Of a stretch of 64,000 nt of DNA, positions 45,619-57,776 are shown in pieces. The position numbers were made by a program, and so were the translations under genes. This DNA comes from Phytoseiulus persimilis. Its lineage: Eukaryota > Arthropoda > Arachnida > Mesostigmata > Phytoseiidae. Under the pieces are notes generated by a model. The model was not told where the DNA came from, did not search any database, and was given only the letters and a program-made list of their open reading frames with translations. Location of the stretch: positions 28,976,723 through 29,040,722 of the forward strand of contig CM075103.1 of the NCBI GenBank assembly GCA_037576195.1, written 5' to 3'. Position 1 is the stretch's first letter, and every line of letters starts with the position of its first letter.

Positions 45619-47690
45619 CAGAACGAACGATTACACTACAATATCAGACATCTCACCACAGTAAAAAATGAGCTAAAGATTCATCGGGCCCGCTCGATTC
45701 TGCTACGAATCCCAACGGGGCTCCCAAAGATTCCAGAATCCAATTACTCTTGGATGCCGCTCGCAGAAATCGAAGCTGACGACCGCATTCCGAGTGATCC
45801 CCGCAAAACCGCATTGAACAAAGTTCGAACTCTTCGCTCTTCGCCGCATTCCGAGTCGTTCAACGCAACGTACGAAGCCCATCCAGGCCCACCCGACGCT
45901 TCTCAAGAGCTCGTTCCTCTGGTATCGTTTGGGAACTCGGTCTGCGAGCATCGAACGATAAATCTTTGCGATCCGAGTTCTCGAGACGACGTGCAACCGG
46001 GAGCAAGCCAGTCTCACAAGCGAAGCTCTCACAAGTATTGATGACAACATCCACGTTGACTCCTGAGAGAAACTCCTCACGTGAGATGTCTCTGACTCCC
46101 CCTCAACCCACAGAAGTCTCGATGTACGATTCAATCAGCCAGTTGACTCGAGGAGCACGTAATTCATGGTTTAGGAGGATAAACTGCATCTGCTCGCAGC
46201 GTAAAACCGAAGTCCTTATATTATGCAGGCGAGGCTCCCCCGCAAATTGAAAGCTCTCTTATCTCATCCCAACGAGAGTCATGTCGGCAACCTTACTGCA
46301 GGAGGCTCAAACCTGAACTGAGTGCGTTTCATAAACAAGGACTCCACCTGAATTGGAGACCCAGCTATATGCTCATTTCCATTTCAGCAGAAGAACGATC
46401 ACTGAGAATTTTTCAGCGAGACTTGTGGCGCCGATACGTAGTTTTCACGTATCTTAGCTGATTGTGGTTCTGAAATGTTCCCGGATTCTTCCCCACAGAT
46501 AATCTCATCGTTGAGCGGGAGCTTATTGCAAGGGCGGAGCCAGGGGAGGCTCGTTGGAAAAGCGATTTTGTTACGGCGGAACTTGGCTCCCGCTCCTCAG
46601 CACACCTCACGACGGACTTTCCAGGAAACACGTCCCATGAGGGAATCGGGTGAGGTATCGGAAACCGCTATTTTCGAGGAACCAATAATTTTCACATCCG
46701 GAACATCGCAGGCTGAGCCTGGCGTCGCTCTTTCCAAAAGTTTACCGAACGCAGTTTCGAGCGATTCCTCGAGTCGTACGAGCTCTGTGAATCCGAGCCG
46801 CTTTTAGTTCACTCGTTGAGCGCCTCATTCATCCGCGGAATATCTCGACCGTGGTCAACAGATTTGGGAGAATGAGTCAAAGAGGCGAACTACTGTGAGT
46901 TCCGCATTATGGAGCCACAGAATGAAAAGCCACAAAAAATATCAGGAGACTTTTCTGCTTTCGCCTCAACTTTCATCGAGGGCTTCCCTATCATCGAAAG
47001 AGAGTAGATGGAGGATGAGGTTTCTCTTCAGTTCCTGTCGTGAACGTGGAAATACTCATGAACGCCAAAATTCAGATGAATTATCACAGGGAAGGAGATA
47101 TCGGACATGTTTTTCCGACCAAATTTTAAGTTTCAAGTTCTTTAATATTTTTTCGAGTTTCTTCCACCCTATGGCTCCGCCACGGGCTGATCGCGTTGCA
47201 GGTATCTCGACATCAACACGTCCTCAGGGAATGGATGAGCTCCCAGAGTCTGTATGATGCTGACTCTGGTCCCATGGATGGGGAAGGGAAGTACACGCTT
47301 CAAATGTGGATGAGTTTTCGAAGGGGAGAGAGTTCCCCACGGTGAGGAACTATTGACATGTTCACTCATTTTCACCCTTGTTCACTCATTTGGTCGCTGT
47401 GGTGAACTTGCTCTTGAAGTCCGAAGTTCGATAGCTCAACCTCACCTCTTCCTTTACCGTGTAAATATCTGAACTCATCTCACTCCAGTGCCCGGCGGAG
47501 CGGGAACAGGCTCCAGAGGGGAGAACGTGCTTCTTCTCGATGAGAGCTTTTCAGTGATGCTTTTGGAACCTTCCTGACTGAAGGGCATCGGGATTTTGCG
47601 TTCACCGTATACCATGGCTCGGTACCTTCTGTTGAGAAGTCGGGCTGAAGAAAATTGCAAACATAGTATGGGAATGGAATCGTTCTTAAT
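45619..47690. other. Spacer G/H, short form
   Basis: Like spacer F/G, but with about 30 bp missing near 45765 (the CACGAGCCCTCC stretch found in the others). No gene. Confidence 0.7.
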
Positions 47691-47696
47691 TTTATT
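47691..47696 (-). promoter_or_regulatory. Distal poly(A) signal of copy H
   Basis: AATAAA in the left unit of the 139-bp duplication. Confidence 0.5.
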
Positions 47697-47829
47697 GAAA
47701 ATCCTGTGAGACTCGTCATCTTCCGGCTACTTGTACGTCTACATTAGCTACCTAAGCTTTCTACCTAAGCTGATCAAGTCGGGCTGAAGAAAATTGCAAA
47801 CATAGTATGGGAATGGAATCGTTCTTAAT

Positions 47830-47835
47830 TTTATT
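47830..47835 (-). promoter_or_regulatory. Proximal poly(A) signal of copy H
   Basis: AATAAA in the right unit of the 139-bp duplication, reached first by transcription from copy H. Confidence 0.5.
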
Positions 47836-48055
47836 GAAAATCCTGTGAGACTCGTCATCTTCCGGCTACTTGTACGTCTACATTAGCTACCTAAGCTTTC
47901 TACCTAAGCTGATCAAGCTCATATCCAACCTGGACCACAGAAACAAACCGCCGATCGAAGAGGAACAAGAGCGGGCTACCGGTTCCCCTCCCAAGAACTA
48001 GAATGGACGAGCTCCCGGGAATGTATCAGAGGGAAGGGACCGACGGCAGGGGATC

Positions 48056-48853
48056 TCAGCCAGAGTCATATCCCTCTTCGATGCCCACATCCTGGTCGAC
48101 TTCACCGCCCTCGTCGACAACTTCGTTCTCGTCGAAAACTTCGACCTCGTCGAAGATGGGAGCATCTTCTCCCTCAAACATGCATCGTTTTCCTCAAAAA
48201 TGGGTGCCTCTTCTTCGTCGCCCGCGTTGTCCTGATCGCGGTCGAAGTGAACCTCCTCGAGCGTCGTCAAGGTTCGCATAACGACCCGCACGTCCTCTTC
48301 TGTGAGTTTCGTGTTGGTCACGTCCTAGGCTCCTGAGCTCGGAGCCCTTCAGGATCAGCTCCATCATCCACTGGGGAGGCGTCGAACACCCCGACAGCTT
48401 CAACCCTTGAGCCTCAAGTTTCGCCCTCTCACTCCTCTCTGCAGCTTGGGCGCTTCTCGACTGGTCTGCCTTGGATGCTCCACTTGAGGAGGGTTGGTTC
48501 TGGGTGGGATACTTCATATACCGATTCTCGGAGTGCCTCAGTTTTCGGTGTCGTCGGCGATTGCGTTTGCTCTCTATTCGATGCGTGACCTTGCCGCTGT
48601 GCGAAGCGCGAATCGCCCTCCACCGAGCACTCTCAAACTCACTCGCGGACCCCTCCGCTGATGTCCGCTGGTAGAGCACGCGGCGATCGGCGACGTCGAT
48701 TTATCACTCGTCCGAGCTGACTATGAGTCTGTGCAGCCTCCGTCCGGGGTTTTAAGCTCAGACTCTCCTCGTTGAGTGTGAGAGTGCGAGGGGGTCGGGG
48801 GAGTTAATCAAGATCGGTCGAAGCGGCGGAGTCGTTGTGGGCGGAGGCGGCAT
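48056..48853 (-). pseudogene. LRR mini-gene copy H, single module, frameshifted
   Basis: The only copy with a single module, so it has the simplest layout: exon 1 from 48853, exon 2 from about 48596, one terminal-type module with ATG at 48517. Exon 1 lacks one T in the GGGGGAGTTTAA run seen in other copies. The second LRR has one extra base (ELRSLGRDQHETH instead of ELRSLDVTNTK), which moves it into the Arg-rich alternative frame ending RRRGTHF-stop. A Gly replaces the usual Cys in LILKGSEL. As sequenced it could not make the full protein. If the two single-base changes are sequencing errors it would be an intact single-module gene. Confidence 0.6.
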
Positions 48854-48875
48854 GTCGATCTGATATGATTTCACC

Positions 48876-51014
48876 AGAACGAACGATTACACTACAATAT
48901 CAGACATCTCACCACAGTAAAAAATGAGCTAAAGATTCATCGGGCCCGCTCGATTCTGCTACGAATCCCAACAGGGCTCCCAAAGATTCCAGAATCCAAT
49001 TACTCTTGGATGCCGCTCGCACGAGCCCTCCCAGAAGTGCTCGGCAGAAATCGAAGCTGACGAGCGCATTCCGAGTGATCCCCGCAAAACCGCATTGAAC
49101 AAAGTTCGAACTCTTCGCTCTTCGCCGCATTCCGAGTCGTTCAACGCAACGTACGAAGCCCATCCAGGCCCACCCGACGCTTCTCAAGAGCTCGTTCCTC
49201 TGGTATCGTTTGGGAACTCGGTCTGCGAGCATCGAACGATAAATCTTTGCGATCCGAGTTCTCGAGACGACGTGCAACCGGGAGCAAACCAGTCTCACAA
49301 GCGAAGCTCTCACAAGTATTGATGACAACATCCACGTTGACTCCTGAGAGAAACTCCTCACGTGAAATGTCTCTGACTTCCCCTCAACCCACAGAAGTCT
49401 CGATGTACGATTCAATCAGCCAGTTGACTCGAGGAGCACGTAATTCATGGTTTAGGAGGATAAACTGCATCTGCTCGCAGCGTAAAACCGAAGTCCTTAT
49501 ATTCTGCAGGCGAGGCTCCCCCGCAAATTGAAAGCTCTCTTATTTCATCCCAACGAGAGTCATGTCGGCAACCTTACTGCAGGAGGCTCAAACCTGAACT
49601 GAGTGCGTTTCATAAACAAGGACTCCACCTGAATTGGAGACCCAACTATATGCTCATTTCCATTTCAGCAGAAGAACGATCACTGAGAATTTCCCAGCGA
49701 GACTTGTGGTGCCGATACGTAGTTTTCACGTATCTTAGCTGATTGTGGTTCTGAAGGGTTCCCGGATTCTTCCCCACAGATAATCTCGTCGTTGAGCGGG
49801 AGCTTATTGCAAGGACGGAGCCAGGGGAGGCTCGTTTGAAAAGCGATTTTGTTACGGGGGAACTTGGCTCCCGCTCCTCAGCACACCCCACAACGGACTT
49901 TCCAGGAAACACGTCCCATGAGGGAATCGGGTGAGGTATCGGAAACCGCTATTTTCGAGGAACCAAAATTTTCACATCCGGAACATCGCAGGCTGAGCCT
50001 GGCGTCGCTCGTTTCAAAAGTTTACCGAACGCAGTTTCGAGCGATTCCTCGAGTCGTACGAGCTCTGTGAATCCGAGCCGCTCTTTAGTTCACTCGTTGA
50101 GTGCCTCATTCATCCGCGGAATATCTCGACCGTGGTCAACAGATTTGGGAGAATGAGTCAAAGAGGCGAACTACTGTGAGTTCCGCATTATGGAGCCACA
50201 GAATGAAAGGCCACAAAAAATATCAGGAGACTTTTCTGCTTTCGTGTCAACTTCCATCGAGGGCTTCCCTATCATCGAAAGAGAGTAGATGGAGGATGAG
50301 GTTTCTCTTCAGTTCCTGTCGTGAACGTGGAAATACTCATGAACGCCAAAATTCAGATGAATTATCACAGGAAAGGAGATATCGGACATGTTTTTCGGAC
50401 CAAATTTTAAGTTTCAAGTTCTTTAATATTTTTTCGAGTTTCTTCCACCCTCCGGCTCCGCCACGGGCTGATCGCGTTGCAGGTATCTCGACATCAAACA
50501 CGTCCTCAAGGAATGGATGAGCTCCCAGAGTCTGTATGATGCTGACTTTGGTCCCATGGATGGGGAAGGGAAGTACACGCTTCAAATGTGGATGAGTTTT
50601 CGAAGGGGAGAGAGTTCCCCACGGTGAGGAACTATTGACATGTTCACTCATTTTCACCCTTGTTCACTCATTTGGTCGCTGTGGTGAACCTGCTCTTGAA
50701 GTCCGAAGTTCGATAGCTCAACCTCACCTCTTCCTTTTCGTGTAAATATCTAGGGAGCGACATCAACACGAACTCTTAACATATATTGAGCATTGAACTC
50801 ATCTCACTCCAGTGCCCGGCGGAGCGGGAACAGGCTCCAGAGGGGAGAACGTGCTTCTTCTCGATGAGAGCTTTTCAGTGATGCTTTTGGAACCTTCCTG
50901 ACTGAAGGGCATCGGGATTTTGCGTTCACCGTATACCATGGCTCGGTACCTTCTGTTGAGAAGTCGGGCTGAAGAAAATTGCAAACATAGTATGGGAATG
51001 GAATCGTTCTTAAT
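48876..51014. other. Spacer H/I, short form
   Basis: Follows the other short spacers, with the fuller AAATATCTAGGGAGCGACATC stretch near 50750 that D/E, F/G and G/H lack. No gene. Confidence 0.7.
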
Positions 51015-51020
51015 TTTATT
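51015..51020 (-). promoter_or_regulatory. Poly(A) signal of copy I
   Basis: AATAAA on the minus strand, about 130 nt past the YYSG-type stop. Confidence 0.55.
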
Positions 51021-51151
51021 GAAATCCTGTGAGACTCGTCATCTTTCGGCTACACGAACGTCTACCTAAGCTGACCAACTTCATCTTCAACCCGGACGAC
51101 TGACGAGCTCCCTGGAATGTACCAGAGAGACGTGGGCGACGGCAGGGGATT

Positions 51152-52562
51152 TCACCCAGAGTAATATCCATCTTCGTCGTCGACTCTTTCGTCCCCGTCG
51201 AACATCGGAGCATCCTCCTCGTCGCCCGCGTTGTCCTGATCGCGGTCGAAGTGAACCTCCTCGAGCGTCGTCAAGGTTCGCATAACGACCCGCACGTCCT
51301 CTTCTGTGAGTTTCCCTGTTAGTCACGTCCAGAATCCTGAGCTCGGAGCACTTCAGGATCAGCTCCATCATCCACTGGGGAGGCGTCGAACACCCCGACA
51401 GCTTCAACCCTTGGGCCTCAAGTTTCGCCCTCTCACGCCTCTCTGCAGCTTGGGCGCTTCTCGACTGGTCTGCCTTGGATGCTCCACTTGAGGAGAGTTG
51501 GTTCTGGGTGGGATAGTTCATAATCCGATCCTCAAAGTGCCTCAATGGAACATCGAAGCATCCTCTTCGTCGCCCGCGTTGTCCTGATCGCGGTCGAAGT
51601 GAACCTCCTCGAGCGTCGTCAAGATTCGCATAACGACCCGCACGTCCTCTTCTGTGAGTTTCCTGTTGGTCACGTCCAGGCTCCTGAGTTCGGAGCACTT
51701 CAGGATCAGCTCCATCATCCACTGGGGAGGCGTCGAACACCCCGACAGCTTCAACCCTTGGGCCTCAAGTTTCGCCCTCTACGCCTCTCTGCAGCTTGGG
51801 CGCTTCTCGACTGGTCTGCCTTGGATGCTCCACTTGAGGAGGGTTGGTTCTGGGTGGGATAGTTCATAATCCGATCCTCAGAGTGCCTCAATGGAACATC
51901 GAAGCATCCTCTTCGTCGCCCGCGTTGTCCTGATCGCGGTCGAAGTGAACCTCCTCGAGCGTCGTCAAAGTTCGCATAACGACCCGCACGTCCTTCTTCT
52001 GTGAGTTTCCTGTTGGTCACGTCCAGGATCCTGAGCTCGGAGCACTTCAGATCAGCTCCATCATCACTGGGGAGGCGTCGAACACCCCGACAGGTTCAAC
52101 GCCTAGGCCTCAAGTTTCCGCCCTCTTACGTCCTCTCTGCAGCTTGGGCGCTTCTCGACTGGTCTGCCTTGGATGCTCCACTTGAGGAGGGTTGGTTCTG
52201 GGTGGGATAGTTCATAATCCGATCCTCAGAGTGCCTCAATGGAACATCGAAGCATCCTCTTCGTCGCCCGCGTTGTCCTGATCGCGGTCGAAGTGAACCT
52301 CCTCGAGCGTCGTCAAGGTTCGCATAACGACCCGCACGTCCTCTTCTGTGAGTTTCGTGTTGGTCACGTCCAGGATCCTGAGCTCGGAGCACTTCAGGAT
52401 CAGCTCCATCATCCACTGGGGAGGCGTCGAACACCCCGACAGGTTCAACGCCTGGGCCTCAAGTTTCGCCCTCTTACGCCTCTCTGCAGCTTGGGCGCTT
52501 CTCGACTGGTCTGTCTTGGATGCTCCACTTGAGGAGGGTTGGTTCTGGGTGGGATACTTCAT
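51152..52562 (-). repeat. 347-bp LRR modules of copy I (4 units)
   Basis: ATGs near 52562, 52215, 51868 and 51521. The second and third units carry several single-base insertions and deletions that are unusual for this array, for example an extra T in CCTTCTTCTG and a lost C in CATCATCACTGG. The terminal unit has the short GYYSG tail, but its second LRR is out of frame with it. Confidence 0.9.
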
Positions 52563-52899
52563 ATACCGATTCTCGGAGTGCCTCAGTTTTCGATGTCGTC
52601 GGCGATTGCGTTTGCTCTCTATTCGATGCGTGACCTTGCCGCTGTGCAAAGCGCGAATCGCCCTCCACCGAGCACTCTAAAACTCACTCGCGGACCCCCC
52701 CGCTGATGTCCGCTGGTAGAGCACGCGGCGATCGGCGACGTCGATTTATCACTCGTCCGAGCTGACTATGAGTCTGTGCAGCCTCCGTCCGGGGTTTTAA
52801 GCTCAGACTCTCCTCGTTGAGTGTGAGAGTGCGAGGGGGTCGGGGGAGTTTAATCAAGATCGGTCGAAGCGGCGGAGTCGTTGTGGGCGAAGGCGGCAT
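52236..52899 (-). CDS. LRR mini-gene copy I, first exon plus first module
   Basis: Exons 52899-52688 and 52641-52236. The first module is intact (GASKTDQSRS with Thr for Ala; ELRILDVTN). Near the intron this copy has CACTCTAAAACTC where others have CACTCTCAAACTC, creating a stop in the unspliced frame upstream. This fits that stretch being intronic. Confidence 0.5.
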
Positions 52900-52920
52900 G
52901 TCGATCTGATATGATTTCAC

Positions 52921-54693
52921 CAGAACGAACGATTACACTACAATATCAGACATCTCACCACAGTAAAAAATGAGCTAAAGATTCATCGGGCCCGCTCGAT
53001 TCTGCTACGAATCCCAACGGGGCTCCCAAAGATTCCAGAATCCAATTACTCTTGGATGCCGCTCGCACGAGCCCTCCGAGAAGTGCTCGGCAGAAATCGA
53101 AGCTGACGAGCGCATTCCGAGTGATCCCCGCAAAACCGCATTGATCGAAGTTCGAACTCCTTGCTCTTTGCCGCATTCCGAGTCGTTCAACGCAAGAACC
53201 GTCGAATCCCGGGCTCGTTTACACAGAGGTTCCTCGAGTTTTCCGAATGCCTCTTGCTCGGAAAATCCGCAACCGAACGGATATATCTCTCAACAGGCGA
53301 TTCATTTGCCCCGCGATCGACTCGTGATTCTGGATCATCCTCGAACCAGAACCAGCGAAACGGGCACGTACGAAGCCCATCCAGGCCCCACCGACGCTTC
53401 TCAGGAGCTCGTTCCTCTGGTTCGTTTGGGAACTCGGCCTGCGAGCATCGAACGATAAATCTTTGCGATCCGAGTTCTCGAGACGACGTGAAACCGGGAG
53501 CAAGCCAGTCTCACGAGCGAATCTTCTCGATGCTCTAGATATTCCTCTTAAATCAACGCCGCAATCCACGGATGAGCCATATCGTTCGAAATGAGCGGAA
53601 CAATACTCGAGAAAGTCGGACGAATTTTGCCGCGGAGAAGGATTGATGGCAACATCCACGTTTCAAATGTCTTAGATGACTGTGGTTCTGAAGAGTTTCG
53701 GAGTTCTTTCAAACATATTATCTTGAGTGGGAGGCTTAACGCAGGGCTAAGCCTGGGGAGGCTCGTTGGACAAAGCGGATTCCGTTACGGGGGAACTCGG
53801 CTCCCGCTCCTCAGCAACACCTCACAACGGACCTTTTCAGGGAACACATCCCTGAGGGAATCGGTGAGGCATCGGAAACCGCTATTTGTGAGGATTTAAG
53901 AGAATGAGTCAAAAAGGCGAACGATGTGAGTTTCGCATTATGGAGCCACAGAATGAAGAGCCACAAAGAATATCAGGAGACTTTTCTGCTTTCGTCTCAA
54001 CTTTCATCGAGGTGCTTCCCCATCATCGAAGGAGAGTAGATGGAGGATGAGGTTTTCTCTTCAGTTCCTTCGTGAACGTGGAATAACTCATGAACGCCAA
54101 AATTCAGATGAATTATCACAGGGAAGGAGATATCGGCATGTTTTTCCGAGACCAAATTTTACGTTTGAAGTTCTTTATATTTTTTTCGAGTTTCTTCCAC
54201 CCTCCCGGCTCCGCCACGGGTCTGATCGCGTTGCAAGTATCTTCGACATCAAACACGTCCTCAGGGTATGGATGAGCTCCCAGAGTCTGTATTGATGGCT
54301 CCAGAGGGGAGAACGTGTCTTCTCTCGATGACAGCAATTCTCATTCTTGGGCCGAACCTCAACACAATATTATCCAGATGTTGAATACTAAAGACTGTGG
54401 GCCCATCCTGGCTTCATGATCTGACTCGAGTCTGAAAACTTCAGGCAGCCCAACTTTGAGGATCTTCGTTCAGTTAGTATAACAATCGAGGGCGAGGCAC
54501 TCTCCGCGAGAAAAAGAAGAATCATGCCCTGGCAGTCCGTGGAGGTACTCTCCAATGATGCCATTGAAACCTTCCTGACTGAAGGGCTTTAGGATTTTTC
54601 GTTCTCAGTGTTCCAATCGCCTCGGTTCCTCCTCATGAGAAGTCGGGCAGAAGAAATACGCGATCAATGCATAGAAATGGAATCGTCCTTAAT
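52921..54693. other. Spacer I/J, long form, diverged and shortened
   Basis: Has the 169-bp segment and the D-type 3' flank. It has lost several hundred bases between about 53520 and 53910 relative to the others and carries many single-base indels. No gene. Confidence 0.7.
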
Positions 54694-54699
54694 TTTATT
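54694..54699 (-). promoter_or_regulatory. Poly(A) signal of copy J
   Basis: AATAAA on the minus strand, about 220 nt past the GYDSG-type stop at 54918. Confidence 0.5.
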
Positions 54700-54917
54700 A
54701 AAGATTCGGTGAGACTCTTCATCTTCCGGCTACTTGTACGTCTACATTAGCTACCTAAGCTTTCTACCTAAGCTGATCGAGCTCATATCCAACCTGGACC
54801 ACAAAACAAACCGCCGATCGAAGAGGAACAAGAGCGGGCTACCGATTCCCCTCCCAAGAACTAGAATGGACGAGCTCCCGGGAATGTATCAGAGGGAAGG
54901 GACGACGGCAGGGGATC

Positions 54918-56361
54918 TCAGCCAGAGTCATATCCCTCTTCGATGCCCACATCCTGGTCGACTTCACCGCCCTCGTCGACAACTTCGACCTCGTCGAAGA
55001 TGGGAGCATCTTCTCCCCAAACATGAATCGTTTTCTTCAAAAATGGGTGCCTCTCTCCGTCGCCCGCGTTGTCCTGATCGCGGTCGAAGGAACCTCTCGA
55101 GCGTCGCCAAGGTTCGCATAACGACCCGCACGTCCTCTTCTGTGAGTTTCCTGTTGGTCACGTCCAGGATCCTGAGCTCGGAGCACTTCAGGATCAGCTC
55201 CATCATCACTGGGGAGGCGTCGAACACCCCGACAGCTTCAACGCCTGGGCCTCAAGTTTCGCCCTCTCACTCTCTCTGCAGCTTGGCGCTTCTCGACTGG
55301 TCTGCCTCGGATGCTCCACTTGAGGAGGGTTGGTTCTGGGTGGGATAGTTCATAATCCGATCTCAGAGTGCCTCAATGGAACATCGAAGCATCCTCTTCG
55401 TCGCCCGCGTTGTCTGATCGCGGTCGAAGTGAACCTCCTCGAGCGTCGTCAAGGTTCGCATAACGACCCGCACGTCCTTCTGTGAGTTTCCTGTTGGTCA
55501 CGTCCAGGATCCTGAGCTCGGAGCACTCAGGATCAGCTCCATCATCCACTGGGGAGGCGTCGAACACCCCGACAGCTTCAACGCCTGGGCCTCAAGTTTC
55601 GCCCTCTCATCCTCCTCTGCAGCTTGGGCGCTTCTCGACTGGTCTGCCTCGGATGCTCCACTTGAGGAGGGTGGTCTGGGTGGGATAGTTCATAATCCGA
55701 TCCTCAGAGTGCCTCAATGGAACATCGAAGCATCCTCTTCGTCGCCCGCGTTCCTGATCGCGGTCGAAGTGAACCTCCTCGAGCGTCGTCAAGGTTCGCA
55801 TAACGACCCGCACGTCCTCTTCTGTGAGTTCGTTGGTCACGTCCAGGCTCCTGAGTTCGGAGCACTTCAGGATCAGCTCCATCAACTGGGGAGGCGTCGA
55901 ACACCCCGACAGGTTCAATGCCTGGGCCTCAAGTTTCGCCTCTACGCCTCTCTGCAGCTTGGGCGCTCCTCGACTGGTCTGCCATGGATGCTCCACTTGA
56001 GGGGGGTCGGTTCTGGGTGGGATACTTCATATACCGATTCTCGAAGTGCCTCAGTTTCGATGTCGTCGGCGATTGCGTTGCTCTCTATTCGATGCGTGAC
56101 CTTGCCGCTGTGAAAAGCGCGAATCGCCTCCACCGAGCACTCTCAAACTCACTCGCGGACCCCTCCGCTGATGTCCGCTGGTAGAGCACGCGGCGATCGG
56201 CGACGTCGATTTATCACTCGTCCGAGCTGACTATGAGTCTGTGCAGCCTCCGTCCGGGGTTTTAAGCTCAGACTCCTCGTTGAGTGTGAGAGTGCGAGGG
56301 GGTCGGGAGATTTAATCAAGATCGGTCGAAGCGACGGAGTCGTTGTGGGCGAAGGCGGCAT
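54918..56361 (-). pseudogene. LRR mini-gene copy J, 3 modules, many indels
   Basis: Exon 1 starts at 56361 (MPPSPTTTPS) and is shortened by three single-base losses that together shift LPRPPRTLTLNEE into a different reading before frame returns. The exon-2 linker lacks a base in the Arg-rich run. Module ATGs are at 56030, 55693 and 55353, with spacing 337 and 340 instead of 347 because of lost bases. This is the outermost copy on the right, where single-base indels are common. It is either decaying or poorly sequenced. Confidence 0.65.
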
Positions 56362-57137
56362 GTCGATCTGATATGATTCCACCAGAACGAACGATTACAC
56401 TACAATATCGACATCTCACCACAGTAGAAAATGAGCTAAAGATTCATCGGGCCCGCTCGATCCTGCTACGAATCCCAACAGGGCTCCCCAAGACTCCAGA
56501 ATATATTGGATTGAGTTTTCTGCTTAAAATCCGTTTCATATTTTCCTGCACGCACTCCAACTTTTTGAGTCAGCTTCTGGAATCACTGCAAATGTCGTCG
56601 ATTTTGATCAAGTTCACGAAGGACTATCAGTAATAGCCAGGGCCGAGAGAAAATCCGGGGAGTCGACGCAGCAATTCGCCCATTTTCGGCTTCCTCCACA
56701 AATTCCTGTTATAGCGTTTCCGGCATTGTCCGCGGTTACCGAGAACATTCGAATCACCATGCAATTGCCTCCAAGTCAGTCTTCGAGCATATTCCCTGGT
56801 TCGACTCATCCCACAAACATAGAATGTCCAGATTCGGCATGCGCAATTTTCTCCACGTCGCGAGAAACGAAGGAATCAATTGTCGAAGGCAAGTGCCGGA
56901 GGAACAGGTGTGTGAGTTGAACGGATCATCTCTCCAGCACCAAAAACATGGAGCTCGGAATCGAGAGGAGATCATATCCCTGGAATTCTCGAGATTCCAA
57001 TTTCTCCTTTTTCCATGGCCTGATCAGATCATAGCCCCGCCGGCAGGGAATCGGAAGTGACCAAGCGTTCGGATGGAACCGGAGATGATCTCGGACGCCC
57101 TCGAGGAAAGAATGCGCAACCCGAAAGGAACATGCGA

Positions 57138-57509
57138 TCACACGCTTGAACTTCTCTCTCCGTGCCTTGTCGCAGGCGATGAAGAATTTTTACTCATTAA
57201 CATACATACTTCTGATGTTTGGAGGCCAAATGGGCCAAACTCTGTCCCAAGGCGCGGGTGCGCGTGTGCAAACCCGCTGGCAGCGGACCTGGCCGGACCA
57301 ATGACGAAACCCTGACTTGCGTCTCCGACGAGTCTGGCCGATGAAGGCCTTGCTAAGGCCGCAGAAAGCTCTTGGAAAACGGTGTGTGTGGATGAATGAA
57401 CCTCCAGAAAGGCTGGATCTTCCAGCCCCCAATTGAGCCGCAGTCGCGCTGTGTGCGCAGTGAAACCTTGGGGATCTGGGTCAACAAAAAAAAAGGTTGT
57501 TGAAGGCAA
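57138..57509 (-). other. Open minus-strand stretch in the duplication, unrecognised
   Basis: The longest open frame in the left copy (123 codons), with GFTAHTARLRLNWGLEDPAF and FQELSAALARPSSARL. All three minus frames are fairly open here, and the right copy of the duplication does not preserve this one. It may not be coding. Confidence 0.15.
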
Positions 57510-57581
57510 TTAACAAGACGTGGACTTCCGTGGCTTTCCCTATGTCTCACGTAGAAAAAGTGGAGACTAGGGCCAATCTGT

Positions 57582-57776
57582 GTGACATACGACGATCAGC
57601 GGGAGCTCAAAAAAACAACGCTTTCTCCTGCTGGGAAACCAAGTGTGAAAGCGAACTACGCCGAAGTGGCCCCTCGTCAGGCCACAGGTTCGCGCAAGAA
57701 TCATCTCGATCGGAGGAATCGGCCTAGGCTCGCCATGCCTCCATGGCCACCTAACATGCCAATTTTCGAACTTTAG
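57582..57776 (+). other. Possible 3' exon, unrecognised
   Basis: Plus-strand frame TYDDQRELKKTTLSPAG ... KANYAEVAPRQATGSR, ending MPPWPPNMPIFEL-stop. The composition is protein-like and the stop is natural, but there is no upstream start, only a weak acceptor context and no family match. The right copy of the duplication has small deletions in it. Confidence 0.2.

Larger units (their letters stand above)
47638..47917 (-). repeat. 139-bp tandem duplication of a poly(A) region
   Basis: Sequence beginning AGTCGGGCTGAAG at 47638 repeats from 47777 with near identity. Copy H therefore has two poly(A) signals. Confidence 0.9.
25922..56505 (-). repeat. Two-level tandem gene array, right part (copies C to J)
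   Basis: Eight gene copies with first exons ending at 27065, 33728, 37380, 41565, 45382, 48639, 52684 and 56149. Spacing varies (6663, 3652, 4185, 3817, 3257, 4045 and 3465 bp), mainly through the module count per gene. The array ends inside a spacer at about 56505, where a single-copy/duplicated region begins. Confidence 0.95.
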
